Assembly (NCBI GenBank): GCA_029215795.1
Contig: JARDYH010000007.1
Span: 102,501,263-102,565,262 of the forward strand
DNA: 64,000 nucleotides
Reading direction: 5' to 3'
Origin: Anniella stebbinsi
Lineage: Eukaryota > Chordata > Lepidosauria > Squamata > Anniellidae
A program made the translations under genes and the position numbers. The notes beneath the pieces were generated by a model. It saw only the letters and a program-made list of their open reading frames with translations. It searched no databases and had not been told where the DNA came from. Shown one piece after another: positions 23,491-36,599 of this stretch (positions are counted from its first letter, which is position 1; each line of letters starts with the position of its first letter).

Positions 23491-24607
23491 AGGTAGTTAT
23501 GTGAAAAATATCAACTCTTTCCCAAATTTGTAGACTGACAGATTACTCCTAACAACTAAAACATCTCCTCCTGGATAGGGACAGGGCAGAAATTTGTTTG
23601 GTTCACATTTTGATATGAAATGACCCAATTTGCCGTTTCTGAACAAATAAATGAACCAGAACACAGTGATCCATTGATTTTCAGTTTTCTAAATTTTGGG
23701 TTGCTGCTATTTAATCAAAAACTGTGTTCACAAGTGTGTATATTAGAGAAAGCTGCATATAAAAAGGCATGTAAAACAAGGAACCCGTAACAGTATGTTC
23801 TACCTTTAAACATAGTTGAATTTTTAAATAAAAAAATAGTTTGGGGAAATTGTTTGCAACAACAATGCATATATTTGGGAGGAAATATGTACAAAAATGT
23901 GTACAAATTTTCATGCAGATTTTCAAAATAAAATTTGTAGACTGATGTGGATATAGGACAGAACAAATATGCTTTTGAAAAAGTGAGCATTCTAGAAAAT
24001 GAAAGATGTAATATAACCAATGCAATGTGGCAATAATGACATGAAATATTGCTGTCCTTGGGAAGCCAATGCTGGGAAATATTGCTTTTCAATAGCAATG
24101 GAAAACTAACTAGACAGCCGGCCCATAACTTAGCATAAACTTGTGAAGAACCCACACTCACCCATATAATAGTTGTGGAACTACTGGCAGACACACAGCC
24201 AGAAATATTGTGGTGGGAGGTTCAAGGTATACTTGTCAGCAGGAGGCATCATAAGGTTACGAACAAGAATGTGTGAATGAGCCAACACATATCAAGCAAT
24301 ACAGAAAGATTTCACATCTCAATTCAGTGGAGTCCTGTTCTGTTGTGGGCCATCAAGGTTTGAATAATTAAGTGATACTTACACATTCACACAGGATCTT
24401 AGAGCCAGATGCTACTAAAATGGAAAGAGCTACAAATCTGATTTAAATGTAGCTCAAAATAACATGGAATATCAAAAAAAAAAAACCTTGACAGGTTAAT
24501 CCTTCTTATCTACTTTGGCTAAACACCGGCTAAAGCAGAATCCAATACTTGACAAATTATTTGTGGCTTACTACAAGAAAGACATGGCACAGGTTTTTGC
24601 CAGCCTC

Positions 24608-24665
24608 AAATCATAGAGTTGGAAGGGACTTTGGAGATAATGTAGTCCAACTCTTTGCTTAATGC
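24608..24665 (-). mobile_element. CR1 3'-end fragment
   Basis: On the minus strand: AGTTGGACTACATTATCTCC, then CCCTTCCAACTCTATGATT, the usual final bases of CR1 elements. Only the extreme 3' end remains. Confidence 0.65.
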
Positions 24666-25574
24666 AGAGGCTTCAAATGCTACACAAAGAGGAAAAAGAG
24701 GCCCAATGCCTTTTCTAATCCTCCACAACCAGAATTATATCACAGGAGAGTAGCAAGATGCAACCACCAACACAGAATGTCTCCAGCATAGAAATGCACA
24801 CAGGCAATGAGACCCTAACACCGAATCCTGTGAGTTGCTGGGCTCATGCAGAGCTGGGCCATGAATTTAATCAAAAGCAAAAGGCAAGGAGGGGCGAGGA
24901 AATCTGCAACCTAGGTTCTGTGGTCCAAAATACACACAACACCACGTCTAAAGTGTGTGTGTGTGGGGGGAATTATTTAAAGTGCCAAAGGGGTACACTG
25001 GCAAAGGGTACTTACTGTACCTTCCCCCCACCCACCTCCAAAATCACTTTTCTCCCACTTTTCTTCCTGGAAAAAAAAAAGAGTCGTTGTCATGAAGCTC
25101 ACTGGGTGACCTTGGGCCAGTAATAATTCCCGAGCCTCATCTACCTTACAGGTTTGTTGTAAGGATAAAACAGATCAGCACTATATATGTTATATACAGC
25201 AAGCTCCTTATAGGAAGGACAGGATACAATATAATAAATATAGCAAATAAATACATTTTACTTCCATTGTTTTTCTATCTGATCTATAGATTGTATGCTA
25301 CATTGTTTTCATAATGACACTTATTTTGTTTTTTAAAAAACTGTGATTTTAGCGTTGTTTTGCTTTGCTGTTTTACAAGATGTCTTGAGAATTCCATTGG
25401 GACTATAAGGTGGAACAGAAATGTTAATAATAAATAAATAAATCCATTATAATACTCTCTTTTCCTTCAAGAAGACACAATATCATACATTTTGGCATCC
25501 TAAAAGGGAAGAGTGACTGCTCTGCCACTTGAACATTCCCTGTACTCATTCCCCTAACTATCAGCAGCAAAACA

Positions 25575-25607
<33 letters not shown>
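25575..25607. repeat. (AT)n microsatellite
   Basis: Perfect alternating TA for about 32 bp. Confidence 0.95.
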
Positions 25608-25608
<1 letters not shown>

Positions 25609-28600
25609 AGAAATCCAAGAGGTATCTCTGATTAGCAAAGTAACAACTTGACAGACATAACAGCAATAAAATAAAAATAAAGCAACAATCCTGCAATGGG
25701 ATTGCAATGTATTTTTCTAACACTAGTTTCAACAAAATAGAAGAAGATAGGCAACTCTCATGAAACCAATTTATGAGCCAATGGCCACAGGGGCATCTGA
25801 TCAGCCATAGGCGGGAAAAATAAGTTTCCCTCTTCTCTTAAGTAATCTTTCCCTCTTTTTTTCCTGACAATATGGACCAAGAAAAAGTCTACAGACCTTA
25901 CACTGCCTACCCCTGTATTAAACATTATTATTCAAATATTGGCCATGCCACAACTTGAGTAACATGGAGTCAGGCCATAACTCAGCATTATCAGCGGCTC
26001 TTTAGGGTTTCAGGCAGAACTGTTCCCTATTCCAGGGTATGTTAGATTCTCTAAACTGGAGTTGACAGCGACTGTCAGCACTTCGTCCTATTATTATCAA
26101 TAACGAAGCAAGCCTAACAGTGGCTCCAACGATAAAAAAATGTAGCGCTGTGTACAAATGACCTCTCAGAATTCTCCATCCTAATTGCATGTAAAGAAAC
26201 TGGTAGACCATTTCATCAAATTTCTTCAGGAGAAATTCTCCAAACATTTCTCAGGGTTAGGGCTTGCCATTAGCCGTTGCAGTAGTGTACCTTCTTTCGA
26301 TTTTGATGGCATTCTTTCCTGCCACGGCAAGTGACAGCAAAACTTTGGCAGCCTAGCCACCATTTTGCATTTGCCACAATGCCCCAGACCTAACATTATT
26401 CTTTGGCATTGTGGGAAGGAAATGGCAGCTGCCAGGAAAAAAGTAGTGCAGAATATTCAGGGAAAATTTAGCAAAGAGGCCTTCTCTTTCTAGCGGGGAG
26501 AGAAAAAGAAAAAACTCAGAAAAATGTTTTCTGAGAAAATTCAGCTAAACCCATAAAAAAACCATTTCCCCAACATTATTACAATGAAGCAGACCAAATG
26601 AGGTCAAGTGAATTCACCAAAAAAAAAAAAATACCAGATATCAAGGCATGTTCACATTCATCTTTACTGAGAAGCCACCCTTGCAAAGCCATGGAAACTG
26701 TCCCATGAAACGGGATAGGAAATAAATCTTCTCTAAATATCCATGGAGCTACGAGTAAAAATAACTACAAGAGTGGGTCATCTTGCCTAACTCACTGGTT
26801 TGAGACAAGATGTAGTTCACGACAACACAGCCAGCACACTCCAGATATAGAGGCCTTAAAATCTCCTGGCAGCTTGCCCAGTTCTTGGTCTGATCAAAGG
26901 AATTAAAGTTTCCCCCCTACAATTTAACCCAAATCTCCTTCCTCTAGTTCAGATCAGCTTGACAACTCTCCCTGTTTCCATGGTCCAAGTCAGCAGCAAA
27001 GAGATTTATGGGTTACCACATATGAGTGGTGGACAAACATTGTTTGGTTTGGTGGGTCAGAAGTTGTGCAGGGCAGTTCAAATTGAAGCACGTTACCTCA
27101 GGCACTGTGGATCTTGATGAGCATTTTTTCCACCCTCTTCTGGTCATTCTTTTGAATTTTTGTTAAAAACTGAGGTCCAAACAGCTCATATCAAATCACT
27201 TCTTGCTCTGATTCCACTTGCTTACAGAATTCAAGATGGGCACTGACAGCCCAATTATTGATACTTCTCGTGGTACTGGAAGGGATTATATGAGGCAACC
27301 AACAGAAATAAAACAAAAACAACCCTAGGCTGCTTCAAGGAGACGATTTCGTGAAGTAGAGAATTTGAGGAAGTCAAAATGGCATCTCTCTTCTACCAGG
27401 GCAACCCCAAGGCATTTTGATGCACAAGGCAGAAAGCCCCAAAGACAGCCTCCCTCTCACTAATTAACATAGGGCACAATGTCTCCTGCACAAGTTTCCA
27501 TTCATTTCAATAAAGGTTATGAAGGATAATTTCTCGCTGGATTGTGCCGCATGAGTTGAATCTGTCTCTCTTCTCAACATTAGAGACACCCCAAATCCAC
27601 TGGCTAACCTTGTCTTATGATAGAGATGAGTCCAGGAACATCAATAACACCAGCTTAGCTCAGCTTCCCCCACCCCCAGCTTTGGTTCCAAAAGGATCAT
27701 TCTATCTATACACAGAGAGACACATATATGCATGCAGAAAAAGAGACCACACAATGGTATTAGACAAGCACACAAACTGACAGATACTATAATTTAGATG
27801 ATTTGCTTCCTCCAGCTAGGGTTGTCAAAACTGTTCATATTTTGTGTGGAATATGAAGACACTCAAGGCACCAGAGCGGGAGGGGTTGACTTTTCCCGGG
27901 GCCATGTGGACTAGGTGGAGACAGGAGTCTCTTCTTTGGGAGTCTGCAGAGGTGACTTCCATGAGTCTGTAGGATGATGGGAGCCGTCACAACTGGAGCA
28001 GGAGCATCTGTCGTTTTATTGCATGATGGAGCTCTCTACTTGGGTGGAATAGCAGATACGATGTGGGCTCTGAGCCAGGAAGTCCACCACTCAAATTTTA
28101 CCTCAGCCAGGAATTTACTAGGCGAGGCATTATCATCTCAGCCTGCAATATGAAATAAAACTGGCCTATTCTGTTGGGCTGTTGTCTGTGGAGCAATTGG
28201 AACACTTTAAAGCACTATATAAATGCCAAATTATCTTAGGGTTGAGAAGTCATCTGCTTAGCTAGGCTCACATGAAGAGGAGAGATGTGGTGGGGACTGG
28301 CTTTAGAAAGCCGAAGAATCTGCTGAATGTTCCACTGTACTGTGGCCCTACAGGGTGACTGTTCTATGAAACAAGAAACCTTCCTCTGAGCCTTGGAGTC
28401 TAAGGGGAGGAACTGAGAGGTCAGCCTGCTCTCGTGCAGCTCCTAGAGAAAGCCACCTTCCTTGAGAAGGACACAAATGGACACCCAGATCTGAATCCTG
28501 CTGGGCTCTCTCTCTCTTGCTCTCGCCTTCATTTGAGTCCCCCATTAATTTACACAAATAAATTTATTCCATGTTGCTCTTCAGAATAGGTCCCTTCCCT

Positions 28601-29040
28601 GCCCTCCCCCCACAGTGCCATCACCTCCATGAGGAGCAAGGCTGCTAGACCCAAATTCTTAGGACAGACACTCTGGAATGCCCCGTTTCTGGCTCTGTGG
28701 AGCCGCAGGAATCTGCTCCGGGGGCCTGAGGGAGCAGTGGGTTTTTAGACATGGGACCCTATTATGGCACAATGGAGCTCGGCGGTGTAAATCATATAGC
28801 TCCCGCGGGGTTCTCTTGTTTGAGGTTCAGAGGGAAGGTGCCTTCTTCTGCGAGGCCCCGCGGATGGAGTGCAGGGGTGGACTTGGGTTCTATGGAGTTC
28901 CACGGAGTTGGGCCATCTCGGGTTAGTGAAGCTATTGCTAGACGTCCTTTGGGGTTCTCTAAAGCTCTTGTAGCTCTTCCGCAGAGAGAGCGCTCTATGG
29001 GGACGGGGAGGGTCGTTAACATCCTAGGCAGAAGTAGGGG

Positions 29041-29125
29041 TGTGTGTGTGTGTGTGTGTGTGTAGGTGTGTGTGTGGGGGGGTGCTCTTAAAACACGACC
29101 TCCGGTGTGTGTGTGGGGGGGGGGG
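29041..29125. repeat. (TG)n and poly-G low complexity
   Basis: TG dinucleotides with a G-run (about 29041-29090), then a shorter TG block and G-run at 29105-29125. Confidence 0.85.
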
Positions 29126-29229
29126 AATAAACATTCTCATCGGTGCGTGAGGTTAATTCAGCACCGATTCGTCCTGCTTTCTGACAACCCCCCCCTCTCC
29201 CTCTTCGCACCCACCTCTTCCTCCCCTAA

Positions 29230-30800
29230 TCCTCAGATACAGAGAATGAGATGACCAGGCGGCGGCGGCGGCGGCGGCGCCTCCCTCCCCCCCATCGCGT
29301 CCAAAAATGCACGGTCCGTGGCGTAGGGAATGGATGCCGAGCAGGCGAGAGACGAGGCGCCAGTAGGACTCGCACTTACCGGGCTTCGGGAGGTCGAATG
29401 AAGGGGAGGGGGAATGGAGAAGGGGCGCAGGAGAGACTCGGGAGAGCCAGCAACCGTAGCAGCGGCAGCGGCAGCGGCGGCAGCAGCAGCTCCTTCTTCC
29501 CTCCTCCTCCTCCTCCTCCTCCTCCTCTTCCTTTTTCCTCCCCGGGACTTCCAAGATGGGGGAGCTGGGAAACAGAAGCCCCCCCTTCCAGTCTCCAAGT
29601 GGCGTCTGTCGGCGGCGGCCCCCCCCCCCGCGCCCCCGGGTTCAGGCGCCGCCGCCCGTGCCTGCGCGCTCGCCCATCGCAGCGCCCGCCCGCCGCCCGC
29701 CGCCTTGGCCACCTCCCATTTCCGAAGAGCCCAGAACGCATAAGCAGCCCCCCCTCCCTTCTCCTTTCCCTCCTCCTCCTCCCCCCCGCACCTCTCTTGC
29801 CAACACCCCCCCCGCGCGCGCGCAAGAGCTCGTCGATTGCACCCGACGTCGCTCGCCGGGGGGGGGGGGAATGTTCGCGCCGTAAAGCAAAGCTCTGGGG
29901 AGGGCGCAGACATCGGGAGACATTATATAACGCTTTTTAAGAAGACGGCGCGGGGGGGGGGGCTGTGCGCGCGCGTGACTGAGGAGGACCAAAGACGAGG
30001 ACGCGGGAGGGCCGTGGGGGCGGACGGGGGCAGGGAAGGACGAGGATGGGGCCTTCGCCTCCCTGAAGACTTGGGGTTGCGCGCCACGCACTCCCGGGCA
30101 CAGCCCGCTTTCCGTGCTGGGGGTGAGAGGAGCGGGTGGGTGTGTCATAAAACCCCTGTGTACGTTGACTTGGGGGGGGGGAGTGAACCCCCTTGGACTC
30201 AACGGGGCTTATTGCCAAGTCTCTGGGAGATGTATCGGATCCGGGCTGCACGAAGCTCCCCCACGACACCTTCCAGGTCTCGAATGACGACTGTGCCCTG
30301 TCCCCGCAGCGCAGGCGCTCAAATCGGGGAGGTGGCTGCTTAGGGAGACCCCGCCAGGCCCTTAACATGCCTGAGAACGAGAGAGCGAGAGGAAGACGGC
30401 GCTCGCGAAGGCGAGGAGACCAACAAAATGGGTCGGAATCGCGATCCCTCTAAGGCGAGCTCCAGCTGCTCAGAAATGGCTGTGGTTTGAGTTGAGGTCT
30501 TGCCCCCCCTCCCCTTCCCCTCCTCTCGAGCCCCTTGCCCCTCCGTTCCCCCCCCCCCCCTTCCTCTTCCCAGCTTTCCTGCAATTTCTCCTCCGCTCTT
30601 CAGTCCCCAGTACAAAGGAATGGGAGATGCCTGGAGCTTTTTTTGGCAAGGCAAGGCTCAGGAGCAACAGAATCCGGGGGGGTGGGGGGTGGAATGAAGG
30701 AAGAGACGGCTCGGATCCCGCAGGAACTGGATTCCCGAACAAGCTCCCCGTTCTTTAAAACACGGGAAAGGAGCGGAGGCGGATGAGTGAGGCAGCCTCT
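29230..30800 (-). promoter_or_regulatory. CpG-rich promoter region of ATN1
   Basis: This 1.5-kb stretch is far richer in CpG and GC than its flanks, and it contains the only strong splice donor that fits a first exon of ATN1. It includes (GGC)n, (TCC)n and poly-C runs. Long open frames on both strands here are by-products of composition. The transcription start cannot be fixed. Confidence 0.7.
29380..29600 (-). other. ATN1: ATN1 non-coding exon 1 (5' boundary approximate)
   Basis: On the minus strand the exon ends CTCCCGAAGCCCG, followed by the strong donor GTAAGTGCGAG (last exon base 29380). Human ATN1 has ten exons with a GC-rich non-coding first exon, and one non-coding exon plus nine coding exons found here gives ten. 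The right boundary is only a guess within the CpG-rich region. Confidence 0.6.
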
Positions 30801-32868
30801 GCTGAAGTGACGATGGCTGCTGACACGAAAGAGACGGGATGGGGAGGGTGATGGTTAAACGGAGCTAATTCAGCCATGTATTCAGAATGTACCATCGAGG
30901 TCTCATTTGCTCTCTGCCTACTATTAAGATTTGGTGATACAGTTCATCTAAATGCCAAAGGATGTGGACATTTTGAGAGTTAGTTGCCACCATTTCTGGG
31001 AATTCATTCAGGTGGTCAAGTATCAGAGCTGGCTCAAGCTATTTTGCTTCCCTAGGTTTAAATAAATTTACATTTCTCCTCCTCAAGAGGCTTTAGGGCT
31101 GCAGCCCTCTTTTCCTGTTCCAGACATGTGAATGGGCAGCCCTAAATCAGGAAAACCATGACACACACTCCCCTTGGAACAAAAGTCTTCCATGGAATGG
31201 AATTGTATTTGCCCTCAAAGATGGAATAAGAGTAAAGGGACTGCAGAAGAGCAGGGGAGGGGAGGGGAGGAGACAAAGTTGATCCCACACTTCAGATCCT
31301 GTCATCCAAAAGGTCTAGGGTGAAAGGAATTGCCATCTTCCACCCAGTCGCCATCTATAATGTCAGTTGGGTTGGGCCAGCCCTGCCAACTATTATACTA
31401 AGGGCTTTCCCTGATGATGATGATGATGATTACACACACACACTTTATGCGTAGCACCATACTTGCAGAAGCCCCCAGCAAGTACAGATAGTGAGCTACC
31501 CTGTCCTGATGTAATCTTGCTCCAAGGGCAATTCCATAAATGTGTACGTGAAGAATTGTTCAACATCTTAGAACTAACAGGACACTTACACACTAGTGCA
31601 CAGTGTATAAATAACGTATATACAATATATAAAAATATATTTTAGAAAGCAAAGGATTCATTAAATGTTAGGGTATTGCTGTGGAGAGAGTGGCTAGTAT
31701 TTTTGGTGTCTGTCACTCAGATAAACACATTGGTTGGTATAGAGGAAAAATAGAAAAAGCAAAATCAAGCTTTTAAAGCTTAATTTTGAAATGCTACAAA
31801 ATGTGTCTCTCATCACTAAGTGACATTGTATGTACTGTCCAACAAACACCCAGATCAATCAAAGACAATATATTTGCTAGTTGCAGGAAGAATAGCATTT
31901 TCCTAGTGACAGAATACTGTCAGTTGAGTGCTAGGAAAATGTAATATCTCAACAGCAGAAGTGCTTCCTGGAGGGAAGATGTCAGGATCCTGCACAATAA
32001 ATGAATAACAATTGTACATTTTATTGTACAAAAAAGTGACTGCCTGGAAAGTCCCTACAAAAGGCTTGGGGCAGAAGGTGCAACTTCTCCAGGTGAAATA
32101 TAAGCAAAATAGCCTGGTCAAGGGAAAGTTACAAGATACTTGAGGTCATTGCAAGTAGAGAGAGAAAAAGGTTAACCCTTTCTGAAACCTTTGTTCTAAG
32201 GAACACACACACACAAATGGAAACAGACATCTTTTGCATAGCCAATGCTCTTCAGCTGGTGGGCTAGATCTCCTAACTAGTTGTAGCCTGAGATAGGTTG
32301 CAACAGCAGCACTACTACAATACAAATATTTAAAAAATTAAGAAGTGAGACCCAACATGCATGTTTGGGCTAAAAGTATGTTCTAGGCCTGAAAAGGTTG
32401 ATTAGTTTGATTAGTTGGTTTCTTATGGGCAGCTGGTTGGCCACTGCATGAACAGAATGCTGGACTTGATGGACCTTGGTCTGATGCAGCACAGTTCTTC
32501 TTATTATAATAAATATTTGTGGGAAAATATGTCCCTGATATAAAGCAAAATGGAGTGCTTGGGACAACTTTCATTTGGTCAGTAGCTAGACCAGTTCTAT
32601 ACATGCAACAGACTAAAATGGTGGTTAGAGTGGATTGTATCACTTTAAATGGAAAATAGGATGTTCCACTACATTAAAAAGTCCCCAAAGCCCAAAACTA
32701 TCAGTATGGAGCAAACTGGGCTAGGCACTTTCTCCCAAATGTGCCAGTTATTTTTCTTACAAGGAAGTTGCTTGCAGTAGTTGTTTGTTTGTGGCATTCC
32801 TTATGTGCAGTCTGGATTAGAACACCCTATTTTATTACCTCAGGGTTCTGCCACCTGGTTCTAATACA
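30801..32868. other. Upstream flank of ATN1, no gene seen
   Basis: No exon-like open frames or gene homology. It holds a (TGATGA)n block at 31411-31430 followed by a short CA run, and a LINE-derived fragment at about 32430-32500 (GCTGGACTTGATGGACCTTG). Confidence 0.5.
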
Positions 32869-32876
32869 TTTTATAG

Positions 32877-33196
32877 TAGGGTGACCAGATAAAATCCAGG
32901 TCAGGGCTCATGTAACTTTAACAGTTGTAGAGCAAAGGGAATTTCAGCCAGTGTCATTTGTAGGCAATTAGTCCCTGGTGAAATTCCCTCTTCATCACAA
33001 TAGTTAAAGTTGCAGGGGCCCTGCCTTCTTTTGTATATGGTCACTCTAGTATAGTGCCTGCACCTTTAACTGTTGTGATGAAGAGGGAATTTCACCAGGA
33101 ACTAATTGCATACAAATGACACTGGCTGAAATTCCCTTTTCTCTACAACTGTTAAAGTTACATGAGCCCTGACCTGGATTTTATCTGGTCAGCCTA
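32877..33196. mobile_element. Palindromic hAT-like MITE, copy 2 (320 bp)
   Basis: The ends are TAGGGTGACCAGAT and ATCTGGTCAGCCTA, flanked by the perfect 8-bp duplication TTTTATAG (32869-32876 and 33197-33204). It is nearly identical to the copy at 18407 over its full length and in the same orientation, so both stem from recent amplification. Confidence 0.94.
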
Positions 33197-33447
33197 TTTT
33201 ATAGACTAGGTCTGAATTTGCCCCTCCAAAAGATTACAGCAGAAATGTTATACACATTCCACAGAGTGAAGTGGTCAAATTCTGGACTGTGCCATTTCAG
33301 AATAAATCATAAGGGCCATATTTTTGAACATTTCCCCATATAAAAAAGTTCTCTGCATGTAGTAGCTTAGCACATAGGGGAAGCAGATATGTTAAATGTG
33401 CTAGCTAACTACATGCAAGGGGATTTTTAATGGCTGCATTCAGATAT

Positions 33448-33470
33448 CACACACACACACACACACACAC
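33448..33470. repeat. (CA)n microsatellite
   Basis: About 11 CA units. Confidence 0.9.
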
Positions 33471-34069
33471 TGATGCTCATTCTTACATAGTACAGAATTT
33501 GGCTACCTCAGTCTATGATGTCATTCTGTGTAATGTACAATATAGTTTTTCACACAGTGAAATGCCCCCAGAGTGTTGATGCTACACTGAGGGCACTGAG
33601 GGAAATTTAAATGGCGAGTAGACCCAGTAACCTGGCACTGCTTGGTGAATCAGGCTAGAGGGGTAAAATTTAACAAGGAGTTTAGAAAAGAGGCTCCAGC
33701 AACTGCCCATAGCTGCCATGCGCTGATGCCAACTCTATCCTATGCATGCTTTAAAGACATGAACCTCTCCACCCCTAATCTCAGAAGGCCTGGATCATGA
33801 GGGAGGAGTCAATGGACGCTGAGCAGGGGAAGAAGCTGCATGGTGGACTCCTCCAATGTGGTCTGGGGCTTTCAGCATTACCTGAGTGGTGCAGGAAGGA
33901 CCCACAATGCAGCAGTTCCAATGCCATAAGAGGGAAAAATAGCCATTTAGATTACTGTTTGGTACCAAATCCACAAAAATAGCTTCAGCCCAGGCAGAAA
34001 AATACCTGCAGTCTTAAGAAACATTTTCTCAGGCACAACAGTTATTAAGTGGTAATAATATTAGGTTTA

Positions 34070-35271
34070 AGGATTTGGTCATGGCCCATGCCATGTATGC
34101 CTTTACTAAATCCTGTTTTGACTACTCTAATCATAGGTGTGCGCAAGGGGTGTGCCAGGTGTGCCCAGGCACACCTTAATGTCTCGAGCAATAAGCACTG
34201 AATTGAGGAGGCCACTGAGTAGGGATCTAGAGGAGGGTCCAGATGCAGCAGGAATGGTCCTCTGGCTGCCCTCCCAGCGGCAGGAGCAAAAAGGAATCGC
34301 TCTGCTGGGAGCCTCTCTGCCGGGAGCTGCACTTCAAAGAGGCTAGGAGGAGGGGCCCCAAAGGCTAATATCGCCTCGTAAGCCCCTCCTCCAGCCAGTG
34401 TCACCACAAAGCCCCACCAAGGCTGGGGCTTGAGGAGCATCTCCCCATTCCCCTCCCCGGCAACGGCCCTCCCATGGTCAGACAAGCTGAACACAGAATA
34501 GGGCATCAGTGTCTACAGTGTTTAATGAGTGAATGAATAAAAATAATGTCCTTTATGATTGGGTATTCAATCAATGTTCGCCTTTAAAAAAAATCCTGGG
34601 TGCGCACCCTAATGAAATGTGCTGCACACGCCTATGACCATAATGCGTCCTATATGGGGCTGCCTTTGTAAACTGTTCAGAAACTTCTGCTGATCCAGAA
34701 TGCTGTGTGCAGACTGTTGACCAGGGCTGGTTATAGGGAGCAACTGACTCCATTTATACAACAGCTTCATCAGTCTCTTTCTGGGCATAATTCAAAGTGT
34801 TGGTTATGATGTATCAAGCCCCGTATGACTTGGTGATTAGGCTATCTAAAGACTGCCTCCTCTTCTATGAGCCTGCCCAGGTTTTAAGAGCTTTGGGGGA
34901 GACCCTTCCCTTGGTACTACTGCCATCGGAGGCACATTTGGTGAGTATGCAAAGGAGGGCCTGATGCTCAGTGGAATTCCCTGGCGAAAGGGAGGCTAGG
35001 TTGGCCCTTTCACTGTTGTCCTTCCACTTGGAGGCAAAATACGTTTTTATTCCGGCAGAGTATTGGCTTATAAGCTGGTATATTGCTGAAGCGGTGGTGT
35101 GTGTAATTATTTTGTTTATTGTTTTGTTTTTAGTTGTGTTTTTAACGTATTCATTTTTACGTTGTTTTGATTAAGATAGTGTTTTTAATCTGGTTTTTAT
35201 TGTTTGCTACCTTGAGCATCGTTCTTTGGCGGAAAGGTGAAATATTAAATAAATTAATAAATAAATAAAAC
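34070..35271 (+). mobile_element. L2/CR1-type LINE 3' end, interrupted
   Basis: The segment at 34650-34720 (TATGGGGCTGCCTTTGTAAA, then CAGAAACTTCTGCTGATCC) is homologous to 3980-4030, and the copy ends in AAATAAATTAATAAATAAATA at about 35271. Its coding part is broken by stops. The left part (34070-34130) continues the same homology but is separated by an inserted element at about 34130-34637. Confidence 0.65.
34130..34637. mobile_element. MITE-like element nested in the LINE
   Basis: The ends are inverted: CATAGGTGTGCGCA at about 34132 and TGCACACGCCTATG at about 34624. Removing it rejoins the L2-like sequence (ACTCTAAT with TAATGCGTCCTATATGGGGC). The shared TAAT is a possible target-site duplication. 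It has no transposase and the superfamily is unassigned. Confidence 0.6.
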
Positions 35272-35999
35272 ATGTTTGATAGGAGTTAAGGACACTGAAG
35301 GTCTATAAATTGTGTTAAAATTACAAACAACACTCATGGGCATATATATGAAGCTATAGGGTAGAAATAAAACTTTAAAAAATACTCATATCTTTTGCTA
35401 TAAATTGTGTCTGAATTCTCAATATTTTAAATTGTTGATTAACATACTATACTTTACACATATTGCATTCATAATTTTAATCATGTTTAGAGCACTCATT
35501 AATGTGAAATGTACTTTATGGTCATCCATCCTCACAATAACTAAATACATAAACAAATAACTATGGGCAGGAGATTGTTAATATACCCATTTTACAGATG
35601 GAGAAGCTGAAATTGCCTCTCTCAGTTGAAGGCCAATATCAATACACTAATTTCACAGGATGTGGTTTAGCAATTGTAATGCTTCACTTGATGTGTCCAT
35701 GCCTAATCCTAGCTCCTGAAATACTTTAAGAAATGTACAAAATGTGATATAATAACATACACATTGCAAAATTCTGGACTGAGATTAGCACAGTTGCTTT
35801 GGATACCAAAATGAAGTAAATCACAACTCCAGTCTTTGTTTTGACTTATCATGTGAGCAATTCTTAACGTTTGCGTAGCACTTCCAGCTCTTCAAAGTAC
35901 TTCACATGCATTATCTTTTAAAGTCCTTACAACAACCCTCCAAGGCAGGAGTGGGCAACCTTTTTCCCATCGAGGACTGCATTCCTCAAAGACAATGGC

Positions 36000-36374
36000 A
36001 TTCTTTCGCTCTTTCTCTTCATTCACCCTTCATTCACACACTCATTCATACACACACTCTCTTCATTCACCTTTCATTCACACACTCACCCATACTTTCC
36101 ATCCATTCACAGACACCTGTCCATCCATTCCCTTCTCTCTCCCACCTGCCCGCCTTTTCCTCTCTCTTCTCCCACCCCTTCTTTCTCTCTCGTTCTCTCT
36201 CTGCCACCCTACTTTTGCCTCTCTTTCCCACCAAGGCCTTTTTAGGCACTTCCAGGCCATCAGCTGTTTTATGTTTTATGGTTTTAAATTTTGTATATTG
36301 ACTTTTTAATGTTCAATCTTTTAATTTTTGTAAACCGCCCAGAGAGCTTCGCCTATGGGGCGGTATTTAAATGT

Positions 36375-36406
<32 letters not shown>

Positions 36407-36410
36407 TATC
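36000..36410. repeat. Pyrimidine-rich low complexity, LINE tail and (ATC)n
   Basis: Bases 36000-36235 are degenerate CATTCA and TCTC repeats. At 36310-36370 is an L2-like 3' tail (CGCCCAGAGAGCTTCGCC). It ends in (ATC)n at 36378-36406. A (CAA)n block follows at 36549-36577. Confidence 0.7.
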
Positions 36411-36544
36411 TGCCACAAAAGGCCACCAGGCAGGCAGACACACAGGTAAGCTTGGAGGCCCAGCCATGGAGTATGGTGACTAGATTGTATTTCCAAGGAT
36501 GCTACGCTGCTCTAGCCATGTAATTTTATTGTATGCTACTGCAA

Positions 36545-36578
<34 letters not shown>

Positions 36579-36599
36579 TTTTAAATTGTAAAATGCCTA

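Larger units (their letters stand above)
19400..29379 (-). other. ATN1 intron 1 (about 10 kb)
   Basis: This separates the non-coding first exon from the start-codon exon. No other gene is seen. Contents I can name: a short interspersed repeat at about 22170-22262, a MIR-like SINE at about 22740-22945, a CR1/L3-like fragment at about 23270-23390, a decayed tRNA-Cys at 23420-23490, a CR1 3' end at about 24608-24665 (minus strand), a LINE tail ending at 25442, an (AT)n microsatellite at 25575-25607, and a second MIR-like fragment at about 28050-28240. Confidence 0.6.

Noticed and set aside
29233..30368. Several open frames of 100-230 codons in the ATN1 promoter region
   Set aside because: The composition is driven by GGC, TCC and poly-C runs. 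No domain is recognisable, and the only supported feature is a first-exon splice donor.
36378..36406. Regular ATC repeats considered as a CRISPR-like array
   Set aside because: Perfect trinucleotide microsatellite without spacers; the genome is vertebrate.
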